DNA from: Longimicrobium sp.
GTDB taxonomy: Bacteria > Gemmatimonadota > Gemmatimonadetes > Longimicrobiales > Longimicrobiaceae
Direction of reading: 5' to 3'
Assembly (NCBI RefSeq): GCF_036388275.1
Contig: NZ_DASVSF010000060.1
Span: 1-64,000 of the forward strand
Length of the DNA stretch: 64,000 nucleotides
The translations under genes and the position numbers were made by a program. Below the pieces are notes generated by a model. The model ran no database searches, was not told where the DNA came from, and was given only the letters and a program-made list of their open reading frames with translations. This document shows positions 54,657 to 63,266 of this stretch, one piece after another. Each line of letters opens with the position of its first letter. The stretch's first letter is position 1.

Positions 54657-55658
54657 ATGATCTGCGTCAGCGCGGCGGGCACTGATCTTCTCGTAATTTT
54701 CACCAAGGATCGTCCTGACCGGCTACGGCGGATTTTACCTGGACTAGCGTTTCCCACTGAAAATGTGATTCTACTCGATGATTCTCATAGGAACGAGAAT
54801 AGATTGGAAAACATCCAGTTAGCAGAGATGTTCAATTTGAACTATCATGGAAAATATGAGCAGCAGTCCGTACTTGGCAGACTGCTCTTACCGGACCTCC
54901 AGAACTTTGTAGGGGCGCTCGGATCAGTTCCGTGGGGCCTCGGATTCAATCGAAATTACGCGCTGGTCCTCGCATCTCTTCAGAAGGCAACTAAACTGAT
55001 CATGATGGATGACGATGTCGATTTGGAGGGTTCTCCAGTTGCAACTGACGTACTCCGTTTACTTGATGCGAACAGATTTGTAGGCGCCAAGATCGAACAG
55101 ATGCCAGACGACTCAATCGTCGGCCATATACATCGGGGGGCACACGTTGTGCAAAAACGGTATGCGTCGGGGACTTTCCTTGGCCTGCAAATCGATCGCC
55201 CACCCGTTAACTTTTTTGTAAATCATTACAACGAAGATTGGATTTGGTTGTTCCTAGAAAACTACGGTCGGCCTGTGTTTTCTCCTGTATCCGTGAAACA
55301 ACTCGTATTCAACCCGTTCGTGAATTGGAAAGATAAGGTATTGTTCCAGGAGTATGGTGAGATCTTATGGGAAGGTGTCACCGCGGCTTCAGAACGGGGG
55401 CAGTTCTCACTACTCGAGAATTGTGATCACTGGCGAATCGTGATTTCAGATCGCAGGCAAGATATCGATGCTATTGGCAGCATGGAGCTTCCTGGACATA
55501 TCCTACCTATAGCACACGGGGTCCGTTCTCACCTCCTGAATTATCTGGATAAAGCAACATGTGAGCCCTTTGTTCGGTTCTGGAAAGAGTATCTGGAGTT
55601 GCTGCCTATCTGGCATCGGGTGATGGAACACCTCTGCAGCCAAGGATGGTCCGAGTGA
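54657..55658 (+). CDS. GT-A-like glycosyltransferase, gene 1 of low-G+C operon
   Basis: 333 residues (an in-frame TTG at 54609 could extend it). N-terminal Rossmann-like start DLLVIFTKDRPDRLRRILPG and VILLDDSHRNENR; then NRNYALVLASLQKATKLIMM followed by DDDVDL, the acidic metal/nucleotide-sugar motif of GT-A enzymes; then ASGTFLGLQIDRPP and NHYNEDWIWLFLENYG, the N-x-D-W acceptor-side pattern common in GT2-like transferases. No membrane segment. Base composition is markedly poorer in G+C than the rest of the window. It overlaps gene 2 by four bases. Donor and acceptor unknown. Confidence 0.68.
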   Translation: MICVSAAGTDLLVIFTKDRPDRLRRILPGLAFPTENVILLDDSHRNENRLENIQLAEMFNLNYHGKYEQQSVLGRLLLPDLQNFVGALGSVPWGLGFNRNYALVLASLQKATKLIMMDDDVDLEGSPVATDVLRLLDANRFVGAKIEQMPDDSIVGHIHRGAHVVQKRYASGTFLGLQIDRPPVNFFVNHYNEDWIWLFLENYGRPVFSPVSVKQLVFNPFVNWKDKVLFQEYGEILWEGVTAASERGQFSLLENCDHWRIVISDRRQDIDAIGSMELPGHILPIAHGVRSHLLNYLDKATCEPFVRFWKEYLELLPIWHRVMEHLCSQGWSE

Positions 55659-56326
55659 GTTTCCATTCTACCAGTGTGATCTACCGTAACTGTTTCCTGG
55701 GAGAAGAAAGCGTAGTTGGCGAATACTCAGTAATAGGAAAAGCCTCTCGCGTGAGGCACTCGTCATATAAAGGCCCGGTCAGGTTGGAGTACACGGGAAA
55801 ACTTCTCAATACCTTGATCGGCATTGGCTGCTACATCGGATCCCACGTGATCATCGAAGAAGGGGTGTCGATAGGGGACGGTGCTGTGATCGATGATGGC
55901 GCCGTCATAGAAAGTGGGGTGAGGGTCGGCGCCGGCGCGTTCATCGTGCATGGAGCGCGTATTTGCGAAGGTGCGCAAATCGGTTGTGAATGCGTGATCG
56001 GTGGCTTCATAGCCGATTACAGCAAAGTCGGTGATAGGACGCGAGTACTAGGACAACTGCTCCATCGCCAAGAAGATCCAACAATCCCATGGGATGTCGG
56101 AGTAGAAGCGCCGCCCGAACTAGGTGCAGACGTGTTTGTCGGAGCATCGGCCCGAATCATTGGTGGAGTCGTAATACCTCCGCGCGTTTACGTCTGTGCC
56201 GGCGCGATCATAACGCAACCGGTTGCGAGTGACCATGTGGCCTTTGGAATAAATGAGTCAGTCCCGATCCAGAATTGGACGGGTGCTCTCCGGTATTCAA
56301 CCTTTTGGCAGGAGTTGCGCTCATGA
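55655..56326 (+). CDS. left-handed beta-helix (LbH) acyltransferase-like protein, gene 2
   Basis: 223 residues from GTG 55655 (GTGA overlap with gene 1; ATG 55646 also possible). The protein is built of hexapeptide repeats: VVGEYSVIGKASRVRHSSYK, IGCYIGSHVIIEEGVSIGDG, AVIDDGAVIESGVRVGAGAF, ARICEGAQIGCECVIGG and VFVGASARIIGGVVIPPRVY. It ends with a family-like AGAIITQPVASDHVAFGINE. LbH enzymes are trimeric acetyl- or acyl-transferases on sugars or amino groups. With the adjacent glycosyltransferase it probably modifies a sugar moiety. Low-G+C composition like its neighbours. Confidence 0.78.
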   Translation: MSFHSTSVIYRNCFLGEESVVGEYSVIGKASRVRHSSYKGPVRLEYTGKLLNTLIGIGCYIGSHVIIEEGVSIGDGAVIDDGAVIESGVRVGAGAFIVHGARICEGAQIGCECVIGGFIADYSKVGDRTRVLGQLLHRQEDPTIPWDVGVEAPPELGADVFVGASARIIGGVVIPPRVYVCAGAIITQPVASDHVAFGINESVPIQNWTGALRYSTFWQELRS

Positions 56327-57513
56327 TCAATCCCATGCATCTCCAAGTTTTTGTTGGTTATCAGATAAACTCCGTTTATCACGCTACCGCTGACTTGAAA
56401 GCCATGGGGGACGCGTTGGCTGCACACATGCGGCAGCTTAACAGGCCAGCTACGTTGGAAATCGAATATGGCGAGTTTCCTCCGGGTGTAAATCTGTGGG
56501 ATCAGATCTCACAGAAAATCAAAGCTGCCGACATCACAATCTTCGATATCTCTGAGAATAACCCGAATGTACTGCTTGAGGCTGGAATTGCTGTTGGATC
56601 AGGTCGACATGTCATTCTCTTGAAGAGTAAAAAATCATTTCCTCACTTCCCTACGCCGACAGACTTGAATGCGTTCATATACTACACATATGATTCGTCA
56701 GCAGATCTAGAAGGCGAAGCCTACCTGTCCATGGCTGCTGGATCAATCCACCATTTTTTATCCGAAGCGCATGATCCGTTCTATTACCACAGATCCATAT
56801 GGTCCTTACGTCCCCTTAGCCGCACAATTGTCGTTCCTGGTCGACTGCCGGAGCAGTATACGGGCAACAGATTCGAAGATTACGTTCATATTCGTTCGTA
56901 CGGGGATTTAGATGCTGTTTTTATGGTCGTAGAGACCCTCCACCGCCTATACCCGGGAATGGAAATCGACATTGTTTCCGCAAGGGCGATTCAGGACCTG
57001 CCCCCGCGCTGGAATGACGCCAACATGATTCTGATCGGTGGACCGGACTTCAATCCGCTTGTACACGAGTTCGACGAGATCTTGCCGTTAGAGTACATGT
57101 ATGAGAAAAGAGAGGATGCTGACGGTATCGAGGGGAATGACATCTGGTTGCGCCACAAGAGAACCGGCCAGGAGTACCGGCCTCGCTTTTTCAAGCGCCA
57201 TGGTAAAGAACGTGCCGTAGATTACGGCTTTTTCTTGAAGTGCTCTCGTCTGCGCGATGGACCTGCAAAACTGGTCGTGTTGGGGGGCGCTAGGACTTGG
57301 GGGGTGTATGGCGCCGCCATGCTGGTTGGGTGCACAAGTGGCGACAAGAACTCCGATGGATATCGGAATGCTCGGAGGCTCGTAGAGGCGTTCGGAACCG
57401 ACCCTTCGCTGATCATTCCCGTGGAGGTTCAAGGGACAGCTGATGGAATCCACCCGCCTAAGTGGAGTATTGAAGATGTGGAGGCCCTACCTAACGCTGG
57501 TGCGGCACTTTAG
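56323..57513 (+). CDS. two-domain protein with nucleoside-deoxyribosyltransferase/TIR-like N-terminus, gene 3
   Basis: 396 residues from ATG 56323 (ATGA overlap with gene 2, GGAG upstream). Residues 1-~150: VFVGYQINSVYHATADLKAM, then ITIFDISENNPNVLLEAGIA and SGRHVILLKS. The D-x-S-x-N-N-P-N-V-x-x-E-x-G pattern with a catalytic-type Glu is shared by nucleoside 2-deoxyribosyltransferases and TIR-like NAD/nucleotide hydrolases. Residues ~220-396 have two Gly-rich turns, ANMILIGGPDFNPLVHEFDE and AKLVVLGGARTWGVYGAAML, which I cannot name; they look like a ligand-binding alpha/beta sensor. Coupled in an operon with a glycosyltransferase and an acyltransferase. Nucleotide chemistry is inferred. Confidence 0.6.
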   Translation: MINPMHLQVFVGYQINSVYHATADLKAMGDALAAHMRQLNRPATLEIEYGEFPPGVNLWDQISQKIKAADITIFDISENNPNVLLEAGIAVGSGRHVILLKSKKSFPHFPTPTDLNAFIYYTYDSSADLEGEAYLSMAAGSIHHFLSEAHDPFYYHRSIWSLRPLSRTIVVPGRLPEQYTGNRFEDYVHIRSYGDLDAVFMVVETLHRLYPGMEIDIVSARAIQDLPPRWNDANMILIGGPDFNPLVHEFDEILPLEYMYEKREDADGIEGNDIWLRHKRTGQEYRPRFFKRHGKERAVDYGFFLKCSRLRDGPAKLVVLGGARTWGVYGAAMLVGCTSGDKNSDGYRNARRLVEAFGTDPSLIIPVEVQGTADGIHPPKWSIEDVEALPNAGAAL

Positions 57514-57710
57514 ATGGGATTCGTGCGTGGGGTCGTTGGGATGGGACCCGGGTTCCAGCGCGGCGTGCACTGTCCTGCGTCTGGACGGGGGCTCTACACT
57601 CTGCGGGGCCGCCCCGGATGGCAGCGGTCCCAGTGCGTTTGAGCGGCCGTCGCGCGGTCCCGCCATAGTCCAGCCGCTGGATGGATGAGCCTGTGGGCAC
57701 CCAATGCCAG

Positions 57711-57822
57711 CCCCTTTGTTCTGGCTGCCGTTCTCGCTGGCGTTGGGGCGAAACTCTTCTCCGGGCGCTCGACTGCATGGCATGACCGACCCGGCGCGGC
57801 GCGCGGCTGCAGGAACTGCGCT
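57711..57822. repeat. accessory-region repeat, copy 3 (diverged)
   Basis: Same orientation; shares TTTGTTCTGGCT, CTCTTCTCCGGGCGCTCGAC, TGCATGGCATGACC and GCGCGGCTGCAGGAACTGCGC with copies 1 and 2, with several substitutions. It sits about 200 bases after the three-gene operon. The rest of 57514-58042 shows no supported gene. Confidence 0.75.
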
Positions 57823-58042
57823 GGTTGTCGGGGAGGGGGAGGGACGTGCTCGCTGAGGGTGCGTGGACCATTCGGGCGCGCGCAGCGACGGAACGCTGGT
57901 GAGGCGTTGAAGAGTGCTCCGTGGGTGCGACTTTGTGAACCACATAGGTGAGGTCGTCTCGCGCTATCCTTGTATTTTCAGCGATCCGGTATAATATGCT
58001 TTCGGTGTCGTTCCGATCCTCCACACTGACAGGAAACCCACA

Positions 58043-58834
58043 ATGGTTTGTCGAACCGCATTTCTCGTTTTCTGCGCCATTGCCATTGTCCCTTGCAGAA
58101 CCTCCGCCCAAGATTTGGAGATCGGTGCGACCTGCCGATTCAATGGCACCTTAGTCCCGTATTTGGTCGGTGCCGGAGACGTTATTACAACCCGCGGCCA
58201 GGCATCTACGCTCAATCCCTTAATCACCTATGTGGGTGAGTTTTCACAAGGGGCGTCAGCAGTTAGACATGTAAAATTCCATTTCGTGCCTTATACCGAC
58301 GCCGCGCTCAATGCGTATTGGGTAGGGGGCGTAGGCACAAAGAAAACATTCAGCGTCCCATTCAGCGAGATTGCTGGTCGGTGTGCGCGTGCTTACGCGA
58401 CGGGATTCAAGCACGGTGATTTTGCGATAGGTGCACTCGCGCTACCGGCAAAGCTCCGAGCTGACCCCTTTAATTTCTCGGGGACAATTAGCCTTGGCCC
58501 TTCGCTCGCATATAGGTGGCGAATGTCACCCACGCGAGACTATCATCTGGGCGCCATAGCTAGTGTGGGCACAACCAGCGTTCAGCTTACTCCTGCAAAC
58601 ACCGACTCAGCCGTTGTCGAAACCACGGACAGAGCGGCGTACTATTTTGCTGCTGGACTGATGGCAGAGTTGGGCACAACTCAAATTGGGCTCTTTCTAG
58701 GTAAGGACCTCATCAACACCCCCAACCAGGAAGACTGGATCTACAACAATAGGTACTGGTTTGCTCTTGGTATTGGGGCTGCGCTCTTTGGCGCAGACGG
58801 TGATCGCAGCGCTCCGACTAAGCAAGGGAATTAG
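58043..58834 (+). CDS. secreted hypothetical protein, possibly a small beta-barrel
   Basis: 263 residues from ATG 58043 (AGGA nine bases upstream). A signal peptide (AFLVFCAIAIVPCRTSAQ) is followed by alternating amphipathic strands and aromatic ends (SGTISLGPSLAYRWRMSPTR, AAYYFAAGLMAELGTTQIGL, NRYWFALGIGAALFG), which read like an outer-membrane barrel. No family recognised. G+C is intermediate between the low-G+C operon and the core. A short hairpin (GCAACGCC/GGCGTTGC, 58836-58855) follows. Confidence 0.6.
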   Translation: MVCRTAFLVFCAIAIVPCRTSAQDLEIGATCRFNGTLVPYLVGAGDVITTRGQASTLNPLITYVGEFSQGASAVRHVKFHFVPYTDAALNAYWVGGVGTKKTFSVPFSEIAGRCARAYATGFKHGDFAIGALALPAKLRADPFNFSGTISLGPSLAYRWRMSPTRDYHLGAIASVGTTSVQLTPANTDSAVVETTDRAAYYFAAGLMAELGTTQIGLFLGKDLINTPNQEDWIYNNRYWFALGIGAALFGADGDRSAPTKQGN

Positions 58835-58866
58835 GGCAACGCCAGCAGGCGTTGCGGCATTGTAGC

Positions 58867-59108
58867 GCGCTGTTGAACCCGGGCGGCCGGATCTTTTCAC
58901 ACGAAACCATCCAGAAACAGCCGGCCCCCGGATAGAAATTCTCAAGCCCATGCTGAATTGGGTCACGACCATCGATTTCGGCCGTGTGACGCACGAAGAT
59001 GATTTCAAGGCGCAGATTCATGCCGCCGGTCTGGAACTATTCACCGCCTTGGCACACCGAGGAGGCGGGGCCTCGTACATTGCCGTGGCGAGGCCGGTTC
59101 ACGCATAG
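58867..59108 (+). pseudogene. methyltransferase C-terminal remnant (frameshifted)
   Basis: Frame 1 reads ALLNPGGRIFSHETIQKQPA before a stop. A second frame then reads LKPMLNWVTTIDFGRVTHED, DFKAQIHAAGLELF and GGGASYIAVARPVHA to a stop at 59106. The L-x-P-G-G-R-x-F-S and D-F-x-x-x-x-x-A-G-L-E pattern is that of class I SAM methyltransferases. The upstream SAM-binding half is missing and the remnant contains a frameshift. A relic of a lost gene. Confidence 0.5.
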
Positions 59109-59166
59109 TAACAACAGAAACAACCACGGCCGGGCACGCTAACAACACAGACAACCACGGCCGGGC
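59109..59166. repeat. 31-bp-period tandem duplication
   Basis: Two copies of TAACAACA-(C)AGA-ACAACC-ACGGCCGGGC, beginning directly after the methyltransferase remnant. Short and non-coding. Confidence 0.7.
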
Positions 59167-59345
59167 GGTTCGGACCTGCAGAGTCGGAGCCGCTATTGTG
59201 GCGCCGACCTCCTCAGAACCGTGCGGCAGGTAGACTGCGCCCAACCGCGTCCGAAGCGGAGCCGGCGCTCTCCTACGGCTCGCTCAATGCCCAGGTTGCC
59301 GGCCCAGCCCAGCCGCCGTCACACGCACCCACAAACGAGCATCGC

Positions 59346-59558
59346 ATGCCGACAAACGAGAAGCCAAGCGGACCAGCGTCCTACTTCCCTTCGATCGAGA
59401 AGAAGTACGGAAAACCCATCGAGCACTGGCTGGAACTCGCGCGGAACCAGCAGGGGATGAAGCACATGGACATGGTGAAGTGGCTGAAGGCGGAGCACGG
59501 CCTGGGCCATGGTCACGCCAATGCGATCGTCGCCTTCGTCCTCGCCGGGCCGAAGTAG
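59346..59558 (+). CDS. DUF4287 protein, copy 1
   Basis: 70 residues: ASYFPSIEKKYGKPIEHWLE, then QGMKHMDMVKWLKAEHGLGH and GHANAIVAFVLAG. This is the DUF4287 pattern (small helical protein whose C-terminal part resembles a helix-hairpin fold). Role unknown. Almost identical to the protein encoded at 62003; ~120 bases of upstream DNA are also similar (59221 onward against 61882 onward), so the unit was duplicated. The longer in-frame extension upstream is part of that leader and is not protein-like. Confidence 0.85.
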   Translation: MPTNEKPSGPASYFPSIEKKYGKPIEHWLELARNQQGMKHMDMVKWLKAEHGLGHGHANAIVAFVLAGPK

Positions 59559-59695
59559 TGCGCGAGGGTACCGGGCCTTGCGGTGCCACGGTTTGACCGT
59601 GGATGCAGCGCGCCATGGCCCTCGGCCGGACGAGCGTCTCACGCGCAGCCCGGCAGTCTTGCGCACCGCCACTGAACCGCCTCTCCATCCGGCGG

Positions 59696-60298
59696 TCACC
59701 GGGCATCTCGCACCTCAAACTCGTTCGAAATCCGAGAACCCGGGGGTAGGGGGACTGCTTCTCCGGCACCCGTGGGAGGCCAGGAAGAATAGGCCCGGTA
59801 CACCAGGCGGAAGCGACCCGCCAGCTGTGCGACCGTGAAACGGGGGTAGCCCCCGGGGTAATGTCGAAATCGAAGCGTGTCCGTTCTGGTTTCCCCCGGT
59901 CCGATGGAAGGCAGTTCGTTCCTGCGAACAGCAGGGCATTGTGACTCGAAGGCATCGATCCACTGCCCATCCACCTGCTTCTGCAGATCTACCCATAGGT
60001 CATCATCCTCGCACTCGGCCAGGAAGATCCGGCCGCGCGTAGGATTGGAATACCGCGCGATGATCGTCAGTTCGCCCGCCTGTGGTGGTTGCGCCCGCAG
60101 AATCGCGTACCTTGGACTGGTCGTCTGGATAGGTGGACGATCCTGGGTGTTCTTTTCCAGGGGTTGCCCACTCCCGGTCGCCGCGTTCGGTGAACCCGGT
60201 GGGCGCGCCCCACAGGCTGCGAGGGCAACGACCAGGAAACTCGCGAGCACGAAGAGAGAGTGTCCATCTCGTCGTCCGCACGTCGGGTAGTCAGTCAT
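59696..60298 (-). CDS. lipoprotein with Ig-like domain
   Basis: 200 residues from ATG 60298. Signal and lipobox (FVLASFLVVALAACG). The mature part (about 75-200) is an all-beta domain: ELTIIARYSNPTRGRIFLAE, then LPSIGPGETRTDTLRFRHYP and AGRFRLVYRAYSSW, close in pattern to intracellular-proteinase-inhibitor-like or other Ig-like extracellular domains. It has a Cys pair (LAECEDDD and FESQCPAV). It stands next to a secreted serine protease on the same strand; a partner or inhibitor role is possible but unproven. Confidence 0.6.
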   Translation of the reverse strand: MTDYPTCGRRDGHSLFVLASFLVVALAACGARPPGSPNAATGSGQPLEKNTQDRPPIQTTSPRYAILRAQPPQAGELTIIARYSNPTRGRIFLAECEDDDLWVDLQKQVDGQWIDAFESQCPAVRRNELPSIGPGETRTDTLRFRHYPGGYPRFTVAQLAGRFRLVYRAYSSWPPTGAGEAVPLPPGSRISNEFEVRDAR

Positions 60299-60323
60299 GG
60301 ACAGAAAGATCTGAAGGGTCACA

Positions 60324-60357
60324 GGGCACTCTCCGCACCCGTTGCCGGAGAGTGCCC
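60324..60357 (-). terminator. stem-loop after serine protease gene
   Basis: GGGCACTCTCCG paired with CGGAGAGTGCCC, ten-base loop, six bases beyond the protease stop on the minus strand. No long T-tract. It separates the protease from the lipoprotein downstream. Confidence 0.65.
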
Positions 60358-60362
60358 CTAAA

Positions 60363-61679
60363 TCAGCAGTTCGGATACAGCGGGTTGTCAGCGGTACAGT
60401 CGAACGTGTCGAGAGCGCCGAGGTCATCCTCGATGTTGATCATCGAACTCATCGCCCCGTTGCTGCCCCACCGCAGGCCTCGCAGGTAAACCCAACCCTC
60501 GTACCCGCTCGGCGAGAAGACTGGGCCGCCGCTGTCACCCCCGGCCGCGAGCAGGCTGGCGCCATCCTGGCAAAGGAGCTGCTTTCCCGCTTCTGGATAA
60601 CTCGAGAAACAGGTCTCGTTCACATTGCCTTTCTTGAACCCTGTTGTCGATCCGAGGGCCCACACCTCTTCACCGTAGTCGACCCACGGGACTTCCCCAA
60701 TGATCCGATACTCAGGGCGACTGGCATCCACCGTCAGCGATCCGACGCCGGTCGTTCGCGCGATTCGTCCGTAGCCCCATCGGCTCGCTTGCCAGAGTCC
60801 AGCCATTGCATCTGCATAGCGGCACTTGTGAGCAGAGCCGCAGCTTGTGCCCGGCATTTCGACGAAGGGCGGATCGAGGTGCTCGGTGCCGATGAAGTCG
60901 TTCGAATTGGTGACAGAAATCTGATACCACCTCAGGTCCTCATCCACACCCCTTCGGCCACAGTGCATCGCCGTGATGAACAGCGACTCCCAGGCAGAAC
61001 CTGACCACCTCCAACCGTTGAAGCCCAGGGTGCAGCCAGCCCCGCTATGCTGAATCAGGTAGCCCCCTGCTACACTCGAGGCGCGTTGTTGGAGCGTCAG
61101 GGCGGGCGCTTGCCGCGGCCGACGCTCGACGATCACCGCTCCAGACGGAATGGACAGGCGATCGAGTACTCGTCTTACGTGGGTGATCCCCTCATCGGTT
61201 TCTACGCCCACGACTACACGATTCGTGCGTTCCTGTATGTCCACATGGGTGATCGAAGGAATCTCCGAGGCGCTGGCTTCAATTTGCTGGCGCCAGTTCA
61301 AGAGGGAGGGAAAATCGTATTGTCCCTGGAGCACCTGTATGTTCGCGATGTCAGGCCGGTTGCGACCTCCCACGGTGATGGTGCGATCCCGCAAGAACGG
61401 AATGAGCGCAGTTACTGCTGCTCCGCGTTGGGCAGGCTCGAGCAGGTAGACGTTTGGGCGCCCCTGCGCGTCGAAGAACCAACCTCCAAACCCGCCGGGA
61501 ACGACTGATGCAACGTGTTTGAACTCCTCATCGATAGAGCGGAACTGTCGCCCGGGCGGCCCCTGAGGGCGGATCCGTTCCGGTCCGTGCCGGGGGCCTT
61601 GCGTGTCTTGCGCTACCGCTGAACCGAGCGAAGCGGCGAGCGCGATCGTTACGCCTGCCGATAGGATTACACTGTTCAT
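60363..61679 (-). CDS. secreted trypsin-like (S1) serine protease
   Basis: 438 residues. A signal peptide (TIALAASLGSAVAQ) is followed by a pro-region of about 190 residues resembling bacterial alpha-lytic-type propeptides (HVDIQERTNRVVVGVETDEG). The catalytic domain has His in LFITAMHCGRRG, Asp in CRYADAMAGL and Ser in LAAGGDSGGPVFSPSG, the complete triad of chymotrypsin-like enzymes. Six or more Cys support disulfides, as in streptogrisin-like proteases. It is probably exported and self-processed. Target unknown; the lipoprotein at 59696 follows it. Confidence 0.9.
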   Translation of the reverse strand: MNSVILSAGVTIALAASLGSAVAQDTQGPRHGPERIRPQGPPGRQFRSIDEEFKHVASVVPGGFGGWFFDAQGRPNVYLLEPAQRGAAVTALIPFLRDRTITVGGRNRPDIANIQVLQGQYDFPSLLNWRQQIEASASEIPSITHVDIQERTNRVVVGVETDEGITHVRRVLDRLSIPSGAVIVERRPRQAPALTLQQRASSVAGGYLIQHSGAGCTLGFNGWRWSGSAWESLFITAMHCGRRGVDEDLRWYQISVTNSNDFIGTEHLDPPFVEMPGTSCGSAHKCRYADAMAGLWQASRWGYGRIARTTGVGSLTVDASRPEYRIIGEVPWVDYGEEVWALGSTTGFKKGNVNETCFSSYPEAGKQLLCQDGASLLAAGGDSGGPVFSPSGYEGWVYLRGLRWGSNGAMSSMINIEDDLGALDTFDCTADNPLYPNC

Positions 61680-62002
61680 TCTAGCCCCCGCGTATCAAGG
61701 TTACGAGCTGAAAGTGATTCGCGCCTTTTGCGCTATATTCCGCATGCATCGCGTATGCCAAACGGTGGATTTCATCGTAGGTTGTGGGAGCAACGTGGCG
61801 CTGGGGGTTGACCATGCGCATGAGCATCGACCAACGTGAAACGCAGGCAGGTGCCCGCCGCCCTCGTGGCGAGATCAGCCCGTGCGGTACGCGGGCTGCG
61901 CTCAGCCGCGTGGGAAGCGAGCCGGCGCTCCCCACGGCTTCTCACTTGCCCGTGCCGGCCCAGCCCGGTTCCCGTCACTCACGCCCCACAAACAAGGATC
62001 GC
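61680..62002. other. intergenic region, second half part of a segmental duplication
   Basis: No supported gene. From 61882 it matches the leader of the first DUF4287 copy (GTGCGG..., GAGCCGGCGCTC, GCCGGCCCAGCCC, CACCCACAAAC-like). The first half is lower in G+C and probably holds the protease promoter. Confidence 0.5.
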
Positions 62003-62215
62003 ATGCCCACAGACGAGAAGCCGAGCGGACCAGCCTCCTACTTCCCCTCGATCGAGAAGAAGTACGGACAACCCATCGAACACTGGCTGGAACTCGCGCG
62101 GAACCAGCAGGGAATGAAGCACATGGACATGGTGAAGTGGCTGAAGACGGAGCACGGCCTCGGCCATGGTCACGCCAACGCGATCGTCGCGTTTGTGCTC
62201 GCCGGGGCGAAGTAG
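62003..62215 (+). CDS. DUF4287 protein, copy 2
   Basis: 70 residues, differing from copy 1 at only a few positions (PTDEKPSGPASYFPSIEKKY, GQPIEHWLE, WLKTEHGLGHGHANAIVAFV). AAGGA lies five bases before ATG 62003. The two copies are 2.66 kb apart in the same orientation, enclosing the lipoprotein and the serine protease on the other strand. Function unknown for the family. Confidence 0.85.
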   Translation: MPTDEKPSGPASYFPSIEKKYGQPIEHWLELARNQQGMKHMDMVKWLKTEHGLGHGHANAIVAFVLAGAK

Positions 62216-62285
62216 TACCCCGGCACCGACGCTGGAGAGGTGCCAATCTACTCATCGAAGCACGACCAACTGATCCACAGCCGCC

Positions 62286-62681
62286 ATGAGTCCCTTCACA
62301 CGCGTAGTTGCCCTCGCCTGCCTGGCGATCGTAGTCTACGACACTGCGATGTCGGCGGCCTCGCGTACCTTCGGCTTTCCGTATACCTCCGGGATCGCGG
62401 GTTCGTATCTCATCTACGCCGCGGCCGGGTTCTTCGGAGCACGAGCGGGTGGCGGTCTATCGATGGGAGTTCTGGCGGGGGCAGCGGCAGGCTTGACCGA
62501 TGCGACTCTCGGGTGGTTCATCTCGTGGGTCATTGGGCCGGGGCGCCCGCCCGACGAGATGCGCACCGCAGGAGCGGTAGCAGGCGTCGTCATATTCGTC
62601 ACGTTTCTCGCAGCCGCCGTGGGTTTCATCGGCGCCTTGATTGCTCGTCTATTCGGGTCGTCATCAGCCCCCCCGGCCTGA
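62286..62681 (+). CDS. small four-helix membrane protein
   Basis: 131 residues with four hydrophobic helices (VVALACLAIVVYDTAMSA; AGSYLIYAAAGFFGARAG; MGVLAGAAAGLTDATLGWFI; AGAVAGVVIFVTFLAAAVGF), rich in small residues. It recalls DUF-type inner-membrane proteins without a known role. It ends four bases before the next gene start, so the two are a likely operon. Confidence 0.65.
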   Translation: MSPFTRVVALACLAIVVYDTAMSAASRTFGFPYTSGIAGSYLIYAAAGFFGARAGGGLSMGVLAGAAAGLTDATLGWFISWVIGPGRPPDEMRTAGAVAGVVIFVTFLAAAVGFIGALIARLFGSSSAPPA

Positions 62682-62685
62682 CACC

Positions 62686-63117
62686 GTGAAGCCGAAACAG
62701 ATCCGCGGCGTCCACCGCGAGCAACTCTGGCAGCGGCTCGCGGACACTTGGGCCGTAGGAGCCGGGTACTGGCACCCTCTCGCCGAAGTGCCGCGGCGGG
62801 ACGTGCTGGCATTCCAGGCACCCGACTTCCACCAGGCCCTCGTGGCTGGGCAGAAGCTGCACGCGATCCTTGCGGGTCGCGGGGTCGAACGTGTCTTTGA
62901 GGTTCGAGAAGGCGGGAGCGCCTACCAGATCGAGCTATCTGACCTCGATCCAACGTACACGGGAGACGAGGGGTTCTGGTGCTCAGACGCGATGGACTGG
63001 TTGCTGTACGCATCGCACGAGAGCTCGCTTACCGTTGGAGGAAAATGGCTGATCTCGCGGGTGAAGGCCGCCTGGCCAGAATGGGAGCGACACGTGTGGA
63101 CGACCCCGATGCTCTAG
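62686..63117 (+). CDS. hypothetical cytosolic protein (SMI1-like neighbourhood)
   Basis: 143 residues from GTG 62686. Soluble, with RGVHREQLWQRLADTWAVGA, WCSDAMDWLLYASHESSLTV and AAWPEWERHVWTTP. The layout (Trp-rich C-terminus ending after a short helix) occurs in small proteins that are often found singly and annotated as hypothetical; I do not recognise a family. Co-directional with the membrane protein just upstream. Confidence 0.5.
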   Translation: MKPKQIRGVHREQLWQRLADTWAVGAGYWHPLAEVPRRDVLAFQAPDFHQALVAGQKLHAILAGRGVERVFEVREGGSAYQIELSDLDPTYTGDEGFWCSDAMDWLLYASHESSLTVGGKWLISRVKAAWPEWERHVWTTPML

Positions 63118-63266
63118 TCCCGATCGCCGCACCATGGCATTCACATCGTGGGGAAGCACGCCTTTATTTGGCCGGCCTGCTGTGCATGAAGTTGCTTCCG
63201 CGGCGTTCTAGTGACCGGCGGGGCTCGCTTCCCCGTGCCGCGGATGCTCTCAAACACCGGATCCCC

